From Pseudopithomyces maydicus (Eukaryota > Ascomycota > Dothideomycetes > Pleosporales > Didymosphaeriaceae): DNA of 64,000 nucleotides. A program made the translations under genes and the position numbers. The DNA lies in the NCBI GenBank assembly GCA_026873275.1, contig JANTUC010000005.1, positions 1,426,001 through 1,490,000 on the forward strand, written 5' to 3'. Numbering within the stretch: position 1 is the stretch's first letter; each line of letters opens with the position of its first letter. This document shows positions 1-11,016 of the stretch, one piece after another. The notes beneath the pieces were generated by a model. It searched no databases, was not told the DNA's origin, and saw nothing but the letters and a program-made list of their open reading frames with translations.

Positions 1-977
1 GGAGCACGAACAGTCAAAGTACTAGATTATCGCGGACTGTTATTCATCCCCTGGTGAATCTAGACTATATATATATATATTATCTCCAGAAGTATCGAAA
101 AACACATTTTCAGAGCATAGAATACAGCTCTGTAAAGAGATGCTAAACAAAGAATAGATGATTCGCACGACTACTAGCTAAACTTGGAATAAATCATTCC
201 CAAAACTCTGCATTCCACTACGATCTTTGAAATAACCCTTGAACAAAGAAATCCTAAAAATTGTCCCGATAATATTTAATTACATTTATATAAGCAAAGC
301 AGTGCATAATACCCTTATTACCCCTCACTACCTATAGCCAGTAAACAAAGCTGAATGTGCACAGACACTACATTCTGGGAACGAAAATTCATTCCCATGC
401 AATTTTAAATTTATTTTCATCGAAATCGCATTCTATAGCTTTCAATGCCTCCTTTCTCCACTGGATCCTGAAAATAGTTCCTTTTCTATTGGAAAACCTT
501 ATACACTATGCACTCGGATGATTAAGAATTTTCTAGACCTACCGTTACGTACCACAGTTGCAGTACCGTTAAATGCCCCTCGTCGTGCTGAACAGTCCAA
601 AGTAGATTATTTAAGAAACCCTGCATGTGGAAATCCACTGAGTATACCGGTATATCGTTGATCACTACATACGGTTTGCTTGTATTGTGTTTTGAAGGTG
701 TCCTACTAGATAGCATTGATAATGGCGAATAACTGATTACGTGAGGGCTCAATACGTGAGGGCTCTATATAATTCCACTCGGGAATATCGCTCAGATTCC
801 CAGCTCGTGATCTTAAGTTCCTTACTCAACCCCTCATCAAAGCATCGTATCCCCTTCTAAACATATACAGAACCAACTCGCCCCGCACCATCCTCTACCC
901 TTGACCCCAACCCCCTTATCTCCCCTACAGCCTCGCACCTCCCGCCCTCAACCCATTCAATTCCTCCCCTCCAAACC
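1..977. other. Intergenic, AT-rich left edge
   Basis: No coding region is supported. The first 500 bases are AT-rich, with a TA dinucleotide run near 64-80. Short frames at 522-752 and 901-1182 show no domain; the second lies in a C/T-rich tract that overlaps the 3' end of the FAT1-like gene on the other strand. Confidence 0.6.
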
Positions 978-2906
978 TCATATACGTCTCCCCACCTCTC
1001 CCAACCCACCAAACCTCATCCTCCTCACCCCCTCAACCTTCTCTCCAAATCTTTCCAACTCCACCCCTTCCTCTCTTAACGGGCCCTTGTTCTGCTTCTC
1101 GTTATCCGTCCTACTACTCTTGCTCACCACCCTGATAAAGACTGGAACACCCTCTTTCACCAACTTTTCTCTCGCATACTGATGAAATGCCTTCCAATCG
1201 AACGTCTTTGACGTGACTCCGGATTGAAATAGGACAGCAGCACACCCTGCGCGCCCGTCGTGATGCGGGACCAGCACGCCGTAAACAGTTGCCTCTGCAA
1301 TACCGGGGAAGGAGCCCAGAACGGCTGCCACCTCGGCAGTAGCGACGTTCTCGCTCTTCCACCGGAAGGTGTCGCCTAGGCGGTCGAGGAAGTACCACCG
1401 CCCCTCCCCATCGCGGCGTAACGCGTCGCCGGAGCGATAGTACAAGTCCCCCTTAACCAAAACATCGCGCTCAAATTTCTTCGCGTTCGCGGTGGGATTT
1501 CCCATGTACCCCGCGAACGCCTCCTCATTTAGTACCTTGACCAGAATCTCGCCGCCAACCTCATACGGGGTGCGGATCGCGAAGCCTGTTTTCGGATCCC
1601 GTAGCAGTGCCCCGGTGGAAGGATCGACGGCGAAGGGCACGAACGTGGAGTGGTACTTGTGCCGTAGGATCGCGCCGTGGTGGCCCACAGAGTCGCTGGA
1701 ATATGCGTTCTTGGAGTAATTCACGAAACCCAGGACACCTTCTGTTGAATTGAAGAACTCGATGACGGACGGGACGTTGAATCTTTCTTTGAACCTCGTC
1801 CAAACATCGGGCCGCATGCCGTTGCCGTACATAGCGCGGAGCCCATGTGCGCGCTCCAATGGGTGCGGTTCCGCATTCAAAAGGTACCGTGCGGCCTCGC
1901 CGACGTAGACGAAGACGGTGGAGCGCGAATCGTGGATGTCGGGCCAGTGGGAGGAGACGCTGAATTTGCGGCCGACTGCTATGCTGAGGCCGGATGTCAG
2001 GGCTGCCAGGAGGGCCATCCCGCCTGTGCCGTGGAAGAGTGGCATGGATGAGTACCATCTGTCGGCGGGGGATTGATCGAACGGGAGAGCGCGGGGGTCC
2101 GATCGCTCATGGAAGCGCGATGTTAGAAAGGGGGCGGCTTTGGGGAGACCGGTTGTGCCTGAGGTGTAGAGGATGCAGGCTGGGGAGCGGGGGTTTACGG
2201 TGGTTCTGTATTCATCGCCTGGGATATCGACCTTCGTGGTGTACAAGTCTTCGAGGAAAGAAGGTGTTACCACGACGGCGTCGACGCCGAGTTCCGTTTC
2301 TATGTTCCCCCTCGTGGCTTCGAATCTAGCCTTTACATCCTCGTCGTCATCCACGAGGATCACCTTCGCGCCGCTGATCTTCAGGCAGTGGACGAGGGCC
2401 TCGCCTTTGAGATTGTAATTCAGCAGCGCGGGGGCACACCCGATGCAGAGCATGCCGAGCCAGATGACCATAAAATCCACCGAATTAACCAGGTACATGG
2501 CCACCAGATCCCCGGGGCGAACTCCCTTTGACAAGAAGAACTGCGCCCATTGCACCGCGCGGTCGTGCACTTCTTGCCAAGTGTACGTCCCAGTGCGGGA
2601 CCAGATGCAGAGCTCGTTTGGGTGCTTGTATACGTGGGGGTCGAAGGCATACCATAGACATAGCTGGTTCTTCTCAACTGTGGACGTGTGCATGTATTAG
2701 TCTGAGAACTTTGGATTCCTTCCTGAAGCAATATACCAAATGCAATCGAAAAGGAACAAAATCAACATACCCAACCCAGCATAGTACTTCCCCGCCTGCC
2801 GCGCATGGTACAACGACCCCAAGTCCTGCCCAACGTGATACTTCGCGTTGATATACGCCGTTAGTGCAGACACACCTGCTAGCGATGCTGCAGCTGCGGC
2901 TGCCAT
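978..2906 (-). CDS. FAT1: Very long-chain acyl-CoA synthetase / fatty acid transporter (FAT1/FATP family)
   Basis: Two exons, 2906-2771 and 2677-978, give 611 aa. The 93-nt intron (2770-2678) starts GTATGT, has an ACTAATAC branch site and ends CACAG. The protein activates long and very long-chain fatty acids with ATP and CoA, and in this family the reaction is coupled to fatty acid uptake. Seen: the adenylate-forming P-loop motif YTSGTTGLPKAA, the mid-domain motif FFNSTEG, and the FATP/VLACS signature with GD, YFLDRLGDTFRWKSEN and ATAEV. Length fits fungal FAT1 (600-670 aa). The C terminus reads RRI, at best a weak peroxisomal signal. A continuous ATG at 2693 exists, but splicing to the upstream exon restores the usual FATP N terminus (YHVGQDL then VEKNQLCLWYAFD). 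Expected at ER, peroxisome or lipid droplets (family knowledge). Confidence 0.93.
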
Positions 2907-3373
2907 GGTGGACGTTAAATGAATAAGAAGATAATTGAGTTGATATATATTTTTATGTATATGAGTATGTGGATTTTATTTTCAGAGAATTCAGTGAGTG
3001 AGGCTGATTCCTATACAGAGCTATGTAGGTAGGTAGGTAGGTAGGTAGGTAGGTTGGTTAGGCGCGGTAGTTTAGTAGGATCGGGGCAAATGAGCCGAGG
3101 TTGAGAGCGTAGGGCAGCTAGCCAAGCGGGGTATCGGCGAATGGAATCGGATCAGGAACAGGAATAGTGCATTAATCTGGGGTATGTGGAGTAGGTTGTT
3201 GGTTCGGGATGGTTCAGAGGGGGTTTTGTGTTGTGTAACCATTATGATGGTTGTTTGCTGATGGAGGTACATACATACGAGCTAAGACGTAAGTGGCGGG
3301 GAATGAGGTATCCACATTGTTTTCTGCCATGAGAGGAAGCGTGTTTGTAAACCGTGTTGCTTTATACACTTTT
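2907..3373. other. Intergenic spacer with GTAG microsatellite
   Basis: Spacer between two minus-strand genes, presumably containing the FAT1 promoter and the 3' UTR of neither upstream gene on this strand. It holds about seven GTAG units at 3025-3054. The frame at 3072-3272 has no recognisable content. Confidence 0.6.
3025..3054. repeat. (GTAG)n microsatellite
   Basis: About seven perfect tandem copies of GTAG, directly visible. A simple repeat just upstream of the FAT1 start. Confidence 0.95.
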
Positions 3374-5256
3374 TCACTTCCTCTGCTTCTTCCGCTCCTC
3401 CTTCTCTTTGCGCTTCTGTTCTCGCTCTAGATACGAGGTGCCGTCTTTACTCAACGCACTGGACTTAGCATCCGTCTTGCCCCCCGATATGATACTGCTG
3501 AGGAAATCTTCAGCACTTTGCTTAACCTCTTTGGCCGGCTTCGCTTCTTCTGCCTTCGTTTCCTTTTTCTTCTTCTGCTTCTTAGATGTCGTCTCGCTCT
3601 TCTGCGCTACATCATCCTGAGCCACAGCATCATCGTTAGTCCCAATCTTCTCCTGTTTCACAGGAACCTCAGCATCGCCATTCTCACCAGATTCTTTCCC
3701 ATACTTCTCATCCAACGCCGCTTCCTCCGCCCTCAGCTCTTCCAGCCTAACCGCTGCATCCTGATCACCCTTCTTGGCCAGCTTCGCCTTGATCCGGCTG
3801 TCGTTAGCAATAAGACGTCGCAGCTCGGCAAGAGCTTCCTTATCACCCGCTTCGACCCTGTCCCGGAGCCCTTGGCGGTGCTGATCGCGAAGTACCTGCT
3901 GCTCGGCGAGGAATTCCTGCTTCTTCTTCGCAGCCATCTGCAAGACGGCACTGTTCCTCGTCAGAGCATCTTGTGCCGCGTTCATGGCAGCCTGTTGCTT
4001 ATTTTGACCGTAGCCGCTTCCTAGCCAGGTCTGTTCGTGGCCCCACCCCGTGAGGTAGACACCTTGCATGAATTTCTGCTTGCCGTCTGCTGTGTTTTCC
4101 ATATTCTTCTCGTCTATATAGCTGAGCTTGATCTGGTTCATGTGCACCAGTTTGTTGAGCTCTTCCTGGGCGCGTACGTTCTCAACGAGGACGGTTTCGC
4201 GGTACTCCAGCATCTGCGGGGCCCATAATTGGGTCATCCATTTCTCGGCTGTTAGGAAGCCGTCGATGGGATCAGTGTAGACGACCGCTGCGACGTAGGC
4301 TTCGAAGATATCGGCTGTGATTTTATCCCAGGCTTTGCCGTCTCGTTTGAGGTGGCCGTGCTGCAGGCGATCCGGTAAGCCGTATCCGCGGGAGAACTTC
4401 GAAAGCGTGTCGTTCCTGACCAATTGCTCTCTAAAATGTGCTTGTGCCGGGACGTCAAGGGTGGGAAGACGGTGGGCAATGAGCCGGGTAGCCATGAGCT
4501 CGAGGTACGCATCACCGATAAATTCGAAGCGTTCGTAGGAGAGGTCATCCGTGGTACTAACACCCTTGACGCGCTTGGTTTTCTCGTAGAGCGAAGCATG
4601 TTTGAAGACCTGGGCCTGTAACGAAGGCTCAATGGATGGGATTGGCGGTAGCTCTTTTGCGATCTCCAGCCTCTGCTCGACGTATTCGGGAACCACGATA
4701 TATTCGCCTTTACTGGGTCGCGCCTTGTTCAGCTCCGCCATCCGTCCCGCATGCTTGGTATCATTCCGTGCAGATAGCAACTGTCGCAACTCCCTGGCGG
4801 ACCGTAGAATGTCCTTGTTTCCATCCGGGTTTGTCTCGTCGGTCTCGACTTGTGCCAGCAACGCAATCAAACCAGCGTCCACCTCCTCCTTTGACAACAT
4901 ACACCGCTCGCATTTCGACGGGTCGGGCAGCCTATCGGCATAATCGGATTGTACGGGGTCGTTTCTGCGCTCTCTATTCGAACCAGAGCCATACTGCGAA
5001 GTGGGGTATCCGGTGCTGTGATTTGGTGCGCGCCGCCCATTATCATATGCCTTATACCCAGCGCCAGTCGCCGAGCCCTCGCCATCTGTCCTCGAGAATT
5101 TCTGCGGTCGCTCGTTATCATAGTGACTGTGGAAGCCTGTCCCTCGTCAGCCCGCCGTCGCCGCAAATAGACCGTAAAAGAGCTTCTTCAAAGCGTCCGC
5201 CGCCCAGAGGGAGAGAATAACATACCTCCACGCTTCCCCGGCCGATATCCAGACAT
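3374..5256 (-). CDS. RNT1: Ribonuclease III (Rnt1-type), dsRNA-specific endonuclease
   Basis: Two exons, 5256-5226 and 5136-3374, give 597 aa; the 89-nt intron (5225-5137) starts GTATGT and ends GACAG after a GGCTGAC branch. Opening at the first downstream ATG (4900) would lose 89 upstream codons of an open frame, including a Cys pair just before that Met. Seen: the RNase III signature YERFEFIGDAYLEL at about 211-224 with its acidic pair, and the second catalytic pair in KITADIFEAYVAA (D286, E289), so all four metal-binding acids appear intact. A dsRBD-like segment with GSGYGQNKQQAAMNAAQDAL lies around 340-405. The last 190 residues are a Lys/Glu-rich charged tail longer than in yeast Rnt1. 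Expected role: processing of pre-rRNA and snRNA/snoRNA hairpins (family knowledge). It is head to head with RSM27. Confidence 0.9.
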
Positions 5257-5429
5257 TTTGAACGCCGCCTCAGCTTCCCGTGTGCAAAGTGCCAGCGTCT
5301 CTCAATCACAGCTGTGCAGCGGCGCTTCATGTGTTTAAAAAGTCCAACGCACGGACCACCCGACCCATCACCCGCAACACCTCCGCTCACCTCCGCCCTC
5401 ACCAATCCACCCCGTCGTCGCCGCCCACC
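5257..5429. promoter_or_regulatory. Bidirectional promoter between RNT1-like gene and RSM27
   Basis: Only 173 bp separate the two divergent start codons (5256 minus, 5430 plus), so both promoters must share this interval. It is C-rich on the plus strand near 5360-5425. No clear TATA element is visible. Confidence 0.6.
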
Positions 5430-5875
5430 ATGTCCGTCGCCCCCGTAGCACGCTCGCGCGTGCTCGACCTCATGAAGGTAAATTACCTCTCCCCTCCCCC
5501 TTTCCTCCTCCACCGTACTCACACCCACGCGCCTCCAGACCCAATGCAAAGTCTTCTCCACGACCTTCAACCCGTCCGGCCTCCACCTCGGCGGCAAGAT
5601 CCTACACCAGCGCCTCAAGGGTACCTCGGTGGCGTCGTACTACCCGCCGCGTCTGGGTGCGATATCGCAGCTACGGAAGCTGTATCCGAAGTTTGAGGTC
5701 CTGGACGAGAAGGAGGAGGATTGGTTGGAGCATTTGAATGTTGCGCGGTCGAGGGGCAAGGCACCGCCGAAGAAGAAGAGGACGGCTGCGGGTGAGCTTT
5801 TTGGACAATTGGGTTGTTGTGCGGCAGAGTGCTGACCGAGATGCAGAATCGAAGAAGTTCCAGAAGAAGAGGTAG
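5430..5875 (+). CDS. RSM27: Mitochondrial small-subunit ribosomal protein S27/mS33
   Basis: Three exons, 5430-5477, 5539-5791 and 5847-5875, give 109 aa; introns start GTAAAT and GTGAGC, the second with a GCTGACC branch. The short last exon (ESKKFQKKR) ends the basic tail. Seen: the MRP-S33/Rsm27 pattern of a short N-terminal helix, then KVFSTTFNPSGLHLGGKIL, LKGTSVASYYPP, and a C-terminal basic stretch (RGKAPPKKKR). It matches my memory of yeast Rsm27 in order and length. It is part of the mitochondrial 37S subunit. The small exons explain why simple frames miss it. Confidence 0.93.
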
Positions 5876-6227
5876 ATGGGAGGACGAAGGGTGGATGGAT
5901 AGGGTTAGGAATGAGGATGGGAAGAAGAGAGGCGGGAGGAGAGCAGATGGTGTATACTGGGTGTATAGTAAGATTTGGGATGGCGTTTTGGCTGTGGTTA
6001 TGGCCACGACTATCTGTGTAGGATTCATTGTATGGAATACTTTCAAGACGAATACAATACTCGATAGACCACGCGGTTCCAGGTTGGCTGATCAATGGAT
6101 TTGTCTCATACGAGCAAGTAGTGATGAGCTATTGCTACGACTTACTACAGCAGCAGCAGCGATTGCTGTTCAACCATGGCATTACTATGCCGAACCAATC
6201 CAATACAAAACTTCATGGGCGCATCGC
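5876..6227. other. Intergenic / 3' flank of RSM27
   Basis: Short spacer downstream of RSM27. It contains a (CAG)4 run near 6148-6161. Frames here have no recognisable domain. Confidence 0.5.
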
Positions 6228-6745
6228 TCAAAAGACTACTCCACCCCGGAAGTAAAAGTCGTCGGGACCGAGCTGGTCTTTTGAAAGCAGTCCCATGACA
6301 ACCTGGCGACGACGGCTCCCAATACCAAAATGACGAATCAAGTGTAAGAAGGTATAATCCGGCACTTCGGTGGCTAGTGCTGTCTTATAGCAGCCTTTAA
6401 AGGCGTCTGCTTTGGGCTTCTCAACCGCCCTTTTCATACACGCCATCCTTTCCTTCTCCTTCTCATGCTCACCCCTGTCCCGACCTTTGCTTTCCGTTTC
6501 CTTCTCTTCTGATCGATACACTACTGATTGCACGAGTGGCTCTTTAACCGACGTTGAAATGACGGAGCCAGACGATGACTCTGGCGAGGAATACTGCAAG
6601 AAATACTGTGACGAAAAACCTTCGTCGGTTGATACAGCAATGTCATCTTCAAGGTCGCGTAAAAGATTAGCATCAGAGTTCTCTTGAGGAGGTCAAGTTC
6701 GAGTTAACTAGCTTCCGTGGCTGTCTTACCATCGATCTTGACCAT
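6228..6745 (-). CDS. Hypothetical protein, 156 aa, two-exon model
   Basis: The long open frame 6682-6228 has no ATG at its head, but an upstream ATG (6745) splices in: exon 6745-6730, a 47-nt intron (6729-6683, GTAAGA...CAAG with a TTAAC branch), then 6682-6228. The product starts MVKIDENSDANLL, has an acidic/Ser-rich N-terminal half, a very charged KETESKGRDRGEHEKEKER stretch, and a C-terminal half with FKGCYKTALATEVPDYTFLHLIRHFGIGSRRR. I recognise no family. Only 35 bp separate its ATG from the stop of DCP1 on the same strand, so its promoter would lie in DCP1. It may be a chance frame or a downstream transcript of DCP1. Confidence 0.35.
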
Positions 6746-6780
6746 CGAGTGTGAACGCCAGAGAAGCTGCACGGCACCGA

Positions 6781-7678
6781 TCAGCGAGAGCTATCATAGT
6801 CTTGCTTTGCTTTCATGAACAGGTGGCTGAGCATATCCGGCTGAGCAGGCTGGCCAGGCTGACCAAGCTGTAGTTCTGGCGGCGGCTGTGCGTGTATGTG
6901 TGCCTGCGCATTGTGGTGGTTAATGACGCTCCATGCCGCATCCTGGGTGCGTTGCTGCCCGAACAAATCACGCAGTGACAGTTGCCGTCCCATGGGCACA
7001 GAAGACTGTACCTGGTCTGCGGCGGCATTGCCATGTTGGATAGCCTGCACTGCAGCAGCCTTGTAGGCGTCGACGCGTTTCTGTCAAGTACAAATCAGCA
7101 TGTGCCTCTCACGGGTCGGCATAGAAGAGAAAACCTACGGCTAGTTCTTCGATCTTGGCCCAGGTTTGCGTCCGCGCGTCTGCCGTGCTGGTGTCCTTCT
7201 CGCTGAAGACCCACAGCCCGTAGACGGCCTGGTCGGATTCCTGGTCACCCTGCATGATTATGAAATCCCCCTCGAGATAATCCACGTCGGTACCCATGAT
7301 GTCCATGTAGAAGTTGTCAACGCTTCGGCGGTTCAAGATGATGACGCCGTACCGCTCATCGTCGACTGTGCTCCCGGGCGGCTGCATTTCGCAAACGAAG
7401 AGACTGCCTTCCACCTCGGCCTTGTCCCACTTTTGCTCTTTGAAGTTGAACGTGTAGAGAACCGCGTGGTGGCCGACGTGAAGTATCGAGGCAACGCTGG
7501 GGTAGTGACGGCGGATCACCTGGAGGCTCAGCTCCTCGGTGGAGCGGGGAGCTGGCGGCGGCGGCACAGATGCCATGGCTTGGGGCGCGTCCGTGTCGTA
7601 GTCGGAGGGCTGGTGGAGCTGGGGCGGGGGCTGCGGGTGTGTGTGGTGTGCGCGGGACTTTCCTCTGTTGGGCGGCAT
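6781..7678 (-). CDS. DCP1: mRNA-decapping enzyme subunit 1 (Dcp1, EVH1 domain)
   Basis: Two exons, 7678-7139 and 7080-6781, joined over a 58-nt intron (GTAGGT...GACAG, branch TGCTGAT), give 279 aa. After a Pro/Gln-rich start, the EVH1-type Dcp1 fold runs from about residue 50: LQVIRRHYPSVASILHVG, VLYTFNFKEQKWDKAEVEGSLFVCEM, YGVIILNRRSVDNF, YGLWVFSEKD. The second exon is an A/Q/P-rich tail with RQLSLRDLFGQQ. Dcp1 activates the decapping hydrolase Dcp2 in cytoplasmic P-bodies (family knowledge). It is divergent from the 5-phosphatase gene. Confidence 0.93.
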
Positions 7679-8010
7679 GGCGGACGAGGAAGAGTATGGT
7701 GTTGTGTGTCGGTGTGTGGATTACTATGTGGCGCGGATTGATTGTTGTGACTGTGGCGGTTGAGAGCTCCAGTGTCGGGCGGCGCCGCGGCGGGGAGCTC
7801 TGCCTGGTAGCGACTGCATGGGCCACCAGTGGCTCTACACCAGCACTGCCACACGCCTGCCACATATATCGTCATTGTGTCCCCGTCCATGGAACCGATG
7901 AAGGGTCCGCCACAGTCACCAGTCTTCCCTGGCACAACACCATGGATTGACCGTGGCATCCTTCTCTGACCCTTTTGCGACGAGCCCCCATCTACCCCTC
8001 TCCCCCCACC
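7679..8010. promoter_or_regulatory. Shared divergent promoter region, DCP1 / 5-phosphatase
   Basis: A 332-bp interval between start codons 7678 (minus) and 8011 (plus). No other gene is supported here. The plus-strand end is a C/T-rich leader (8000-8010), common just before fungal start codons. Confidence 0.5.
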
Positions 8011-11000
8011 ATGTCTTCCTACGCCGCCGCGAATTCTTCAGAACGCCTGGATGCGACCATTCCGGGGGCTTTTCCCCATGGCAATGCCAGCCAGACCACC
8101 GTTTCAACTTCGCACCAGACCCTTGCCGAGGCCCTCTACGCCCGAAGGGCCGAGTACACGCGGCCACGCCATGTGCGCATCAAAGTGGGGTCCTGGAACG
8201 TGGCCGGGATGAAGGGCGTGGAGCAAGATATTGCTGCATGGTTCGTCCACGGGAAAGGCATCGAAGAGTCGCTGGCCGGTCTCGGCGTCAGCCAGCCAGA
8301 AGAAGGCAGTGATTCTGCCAAAGAGTCTGTTGCCGCTCAAGAGGCCCGGCGAACCCCCATTGCGCCTACCGTGCCCTCCAACGACGTGAAGGCCGTTCCA
8401 GGGGACGAGGAGGTCGGCCTGTATGTGTTGGGTCTTCAGGAGGTGGTCGACATCTCATCTCCTACCGAGGCACTTCGACCATACACGGATCCCAGCGTTG
8501 CCAACAGATGGAAATCAAGTGTTGCCACAGCCCTGCCCACGGGCTATCAACTTGTGGCGGAACAGCAGCTGATCGGCCTTCTCTTGCTCATATATGCTTC
8601 CCCCGAAGTACACCCGCATGTTAAAGCCGTCAGCACCACCAGTGTGGGCACTGGTCTCATGGGCTATATGGGCAACAAGGGTGCAGTCACAGCTAGGATC
8701 GTATTGGGAGAGACGACGAGACTGGTCTTTGTCAACTCTCACCTGGCTGCTGGTGCGGACAAGACTGCCCTCGAGCGGAGAAACTGGGATGCCGCTCAGA
8801 TTACCAGTCGTACGCGCTTTGACCCTATAACCGATGCCATGGACCTTAATCAAGGCCATGGTGAAAGTATTGGTGACGAGGATTTTGCATTTTGGTTTGG
8901 TGATCTCAACTACCGTCTAGAGGGTATGCCGGGAGACGACGTGCGGCGACTGCTCACTGTCCATACACAGCAAGATGACCAAGACGCAGCTGAAGAATCC
9001 AAGGATGGCTCAAGCGACTCTGGATACTCTTCCAAGCGCGACTCCGAAGACGCTATCCCGATTCCCCCGGAATTGGACCCTGCCAGTCTCCAGACGACCA
9101 TCACCTCTCTCCTTCCTCACGATGAGCTTAAGCAGCAACAAAAGGCCGGAAAAGCATTCCACGACGGCTGGGAAGAGGGTCCCATACGCTTTCTTCCGAC
9201 ATACAAGTATGACGTTGGCAAGGTCGGCGTCTTCGACTCTAGCGAGAAACGGCGTGGTCCCAGCTGGTGCGACCGCATACTCTACCGCACGAGAGCCTCG
9301 AGGCATCAATATAGCCTTAAAGCCCAGGAGCAAGAGGCTGCGCGGAAGAGAGATGAGGAGATGAAAGCAAAGGGACTCGACCATGCGGCAGACGATGAGG
9401 ATGTGCTGTACGATTACGATCCAGATACCGATGGCGACAAGAACGACAGCTACGATGAGTATGACGAACAAGACGATCCGGAACCCGAAATCGTACCGAC
9501 AAAGGCTGGATTTTCAGATGAGTTTTCCTTGGAGGCTTACACTTCGCACATGCGTGTCATTTCTTCTGATCACAAGCCTCTTGAGGCTGTCTTTTTGTTG
9601 AAGTACGACGCAGTGATGCCGGATCTCAAGACTGCGATACATCAAGAAGTTGCCAGAGATCTCGATCGTCAGGAAAATGAAGGAAGACCGTCTATCGCTG
9701 TGGTCGTCGATCGGCCTACCGGAAATGCTTCCCCCGACAACAAAGATACCACAGATAGTAGCTTTGACGGGGTAGATTTTGGTGATGTTTCGTTTGGCAA
9801 ATCGAAACGTCGCAACATCACAATCGCCAATACAGGGAGAGTTCCAGCCAGCTTTGGTTTCACGAATCGCCCCGTGGGAGATAGCCAGCCAGAGGGCGCT
9901 TTTCCACCTTGGCTGACCCCGAAATTTGATCGAGACCCAGATACACAGTCAAAAGGTTCGACTGGTGATATGGACGAACAGTATACCCTTGAACCAGCCG
10001 ATGTGCTTAATGTTGAACTCAAACTCAAAGTCGACCGTCTCGATACAGTGCACATGCTGAATGAAGGAAGCTCGTGCTTAGAAGAGGTGCTCGTTCTGCG
10101 GGTGCAACATGGCCGGGATCATTTCCTGCCACTCCGAGCGCATTGGTTGCCATCGGCACTCACCCGTACCGTGGACAAGCTGATCAAAATTCCAGAAGGG
10201 GGCATCCGAAAGCTGCAGGGGCAGAAGCCAGACTGCGAAGGGGTGAGGTGGTCGGTACCTCGGGAGATCTTTCGGCTGACGGAGGCAGTAGAAGTGAACA
10301 TGGAACGCACACTTGCCGAATGGGACATGACGGGACATGACAACAACAAAGAAAACGCACCCTGGCAGCACAACGCTGCATGGCCTTTCGTCAACGACGA
10401 CAAGGTCAGTGAGGAAGATATCCTGGCTGATGTGTTCGAAGCTGTGGATTGCGACGAGCCTTTCGAGCAAGCCTTTCCCGCAGACATGAGACCCAGGATG
10501 CGACTAGAATACCTCGCAGATGCACTGTTACTGTTTCTGCGCAGCTTGCAAGACGGTGTAATTACGAAGAGCCTGTGGGAAAAGCTAGAAGAAGGCATCG
10601 TCAGGCGGGAGCGATCGAAGCAGCAGCTGGATCGCGACGACGAGAAGATTTGGGCGTTGGAAATACTCGCCTCGCAACCCAACCACAACGCCACCTTTCT
10701 ACTGCTCATCTCCATGCTCCAGAACCTCACAACCCAGATAGCAGAGGCATCGAAGCCCGACCCGACGACGCCGCGTGCGAGCACAGAGCTTCCTGCCTCG
10801 CCGACGGTGTCGGTCAGACGAAGAACCCTGAGCAGAGTCCCAGACATTGCGATCCGACAGCTGATCCACCGCAATTACGCGGCGGTGTTGTCGGACGTGA
10901 TGTTCAGAGGGCCGAATACGGAGAAATTGAAGGACAGGGACAGGAGCGTGAGAAAGGAAAGGATGACCAAGCTCGTCGAGCTTTTCCTCCGGAACGAAGA

Positions 11001-11016
11001 TGATGGGACAGCTTAA
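8011..11016 (+). CDS. OCRL/INPP5B-like inositol polyphosphate 5-phosphatase
   Basis: An uninterrupted 1001-aa frame. I start at the ATG at 8011 (CCACCATGT context, MSSYAAANSS); the frame extends upstream only to a non-ATG codon. It hydrolyses the 5-phosphate of phosphoinositides. Seen in order: catalytic 5-phosphatase with GSWNVAG (about 60), LGLQEVVDI, MGNKGAV, VNSHLAAG, FWFGDLNYR (about 294), PSWCDRILYR (about 416) and SDHKPLEAVF (about 519); an ASH/MSP-like segment (about 590-730: RRNITIANTGRVPASFGF); then a RhoGAP-like region (about 800-1000: RMRLEYLADALLLFLRSL, HNATFLLLISMLQNL). This is the OCRL order. The catalytic domain has an acidic insert of about 60 residues (DDEDVLYDYDPDTDGD) between the Cys-Asp-Arg and His motifs. 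No intron in 3 kb is unusual among its neighbours. Confidence 0.95.
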   Translation: MSSYAAANSSERLDATIPGAFPHGNASQTTVSTSHQTLAEALYARRAEYTRPRHVRIKVGSWNVAGMKGVEQDIAAWFVHGKGIEESLAGLGVSQPEEGSDSAKESVAAQEARRTPIAPTVPSNDVKAVPGDEEVGLYVLGLQEVVDISSPTEALRPYTDPSVANRWKSSVATALPTGYQLVAEQQLIGLLLLIYASPEVHPHVKAVSTTSVGTGLMGYMGNKGAVTARIVLGETTRLVFVNSHLAAGADKTALERRNWDAAQITSRTRFDPITDAMDLNQGHGESIGDEDFAFWFGDLNYRLEGMPGDDVRRLLTVHTQQDDQDAAEESKDGSSDSGYSSKRDSEDAIPIPPELDPASLQTTITSLLPHDELKQQQKAGKAFHDGWEEGPIRFLPTYKYDVGKVGVFDSSEKRRGPSWCDRILYRTRASRHQYSLKAQEQEAARKRDEEMKAKGLDHAADDEDVLYDYDPDTDGDKNDSYDEYDEQDDPEPEIVPTKAGFSDEFSLEAYTSHMRVISSDHKPLEAVFLLKYDAVMPDLKTAIHQEVARDLDRQENEGRPSIAVVVDRPTGNASPDNKDTTDSSFDGVDFGDVSFGKSKRRNITIANTGRVPASFGFTNRPVGDSQPEGAFPPWLTPKFDRDPDTQSKGSTGDMDEQYTLEPADVLNVELKLKVDRLDTVHMLNEGSSCLEEVLVLRVQHGRDHFLPLRAHWLPSALTRTVDKLIKIPEGGIRKLQGQKPDCEGVRWSVPREIFRLTEAVEVNMERTLAEWDMTGHDNNKENAPWQHNAAWPFVNDDKVSEEDILADVFEAVDCDEPFEQAFPADMRPRMRLEYLADALLLFLRSLQDGVITKSLWEKLEEGIVRRERSKQQLDRDDEKIWALEILASQPNHNATFLLLISMLQNLTTQIAEASKPDPTTPRASTELPASPTVSVRRRTLSRVPDIAIRQLIHRNYAAVLSDVMFRGPNTEKLKDRDRSVRKERMTKLVELFLRNEDDGTA

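Noticed and set aside
901..1182. Plus-strand 93-codon frame
   Set aside because: Lies over the 3' end of the FAT1-like gene and reads as low-complexity Pro/Ser/Leu from a C/T-rich tract.
7570..7950. Plus-strand frames opposite DCP1
   Set aside because: Shadow of the GC-rich DCP1 coding strand.
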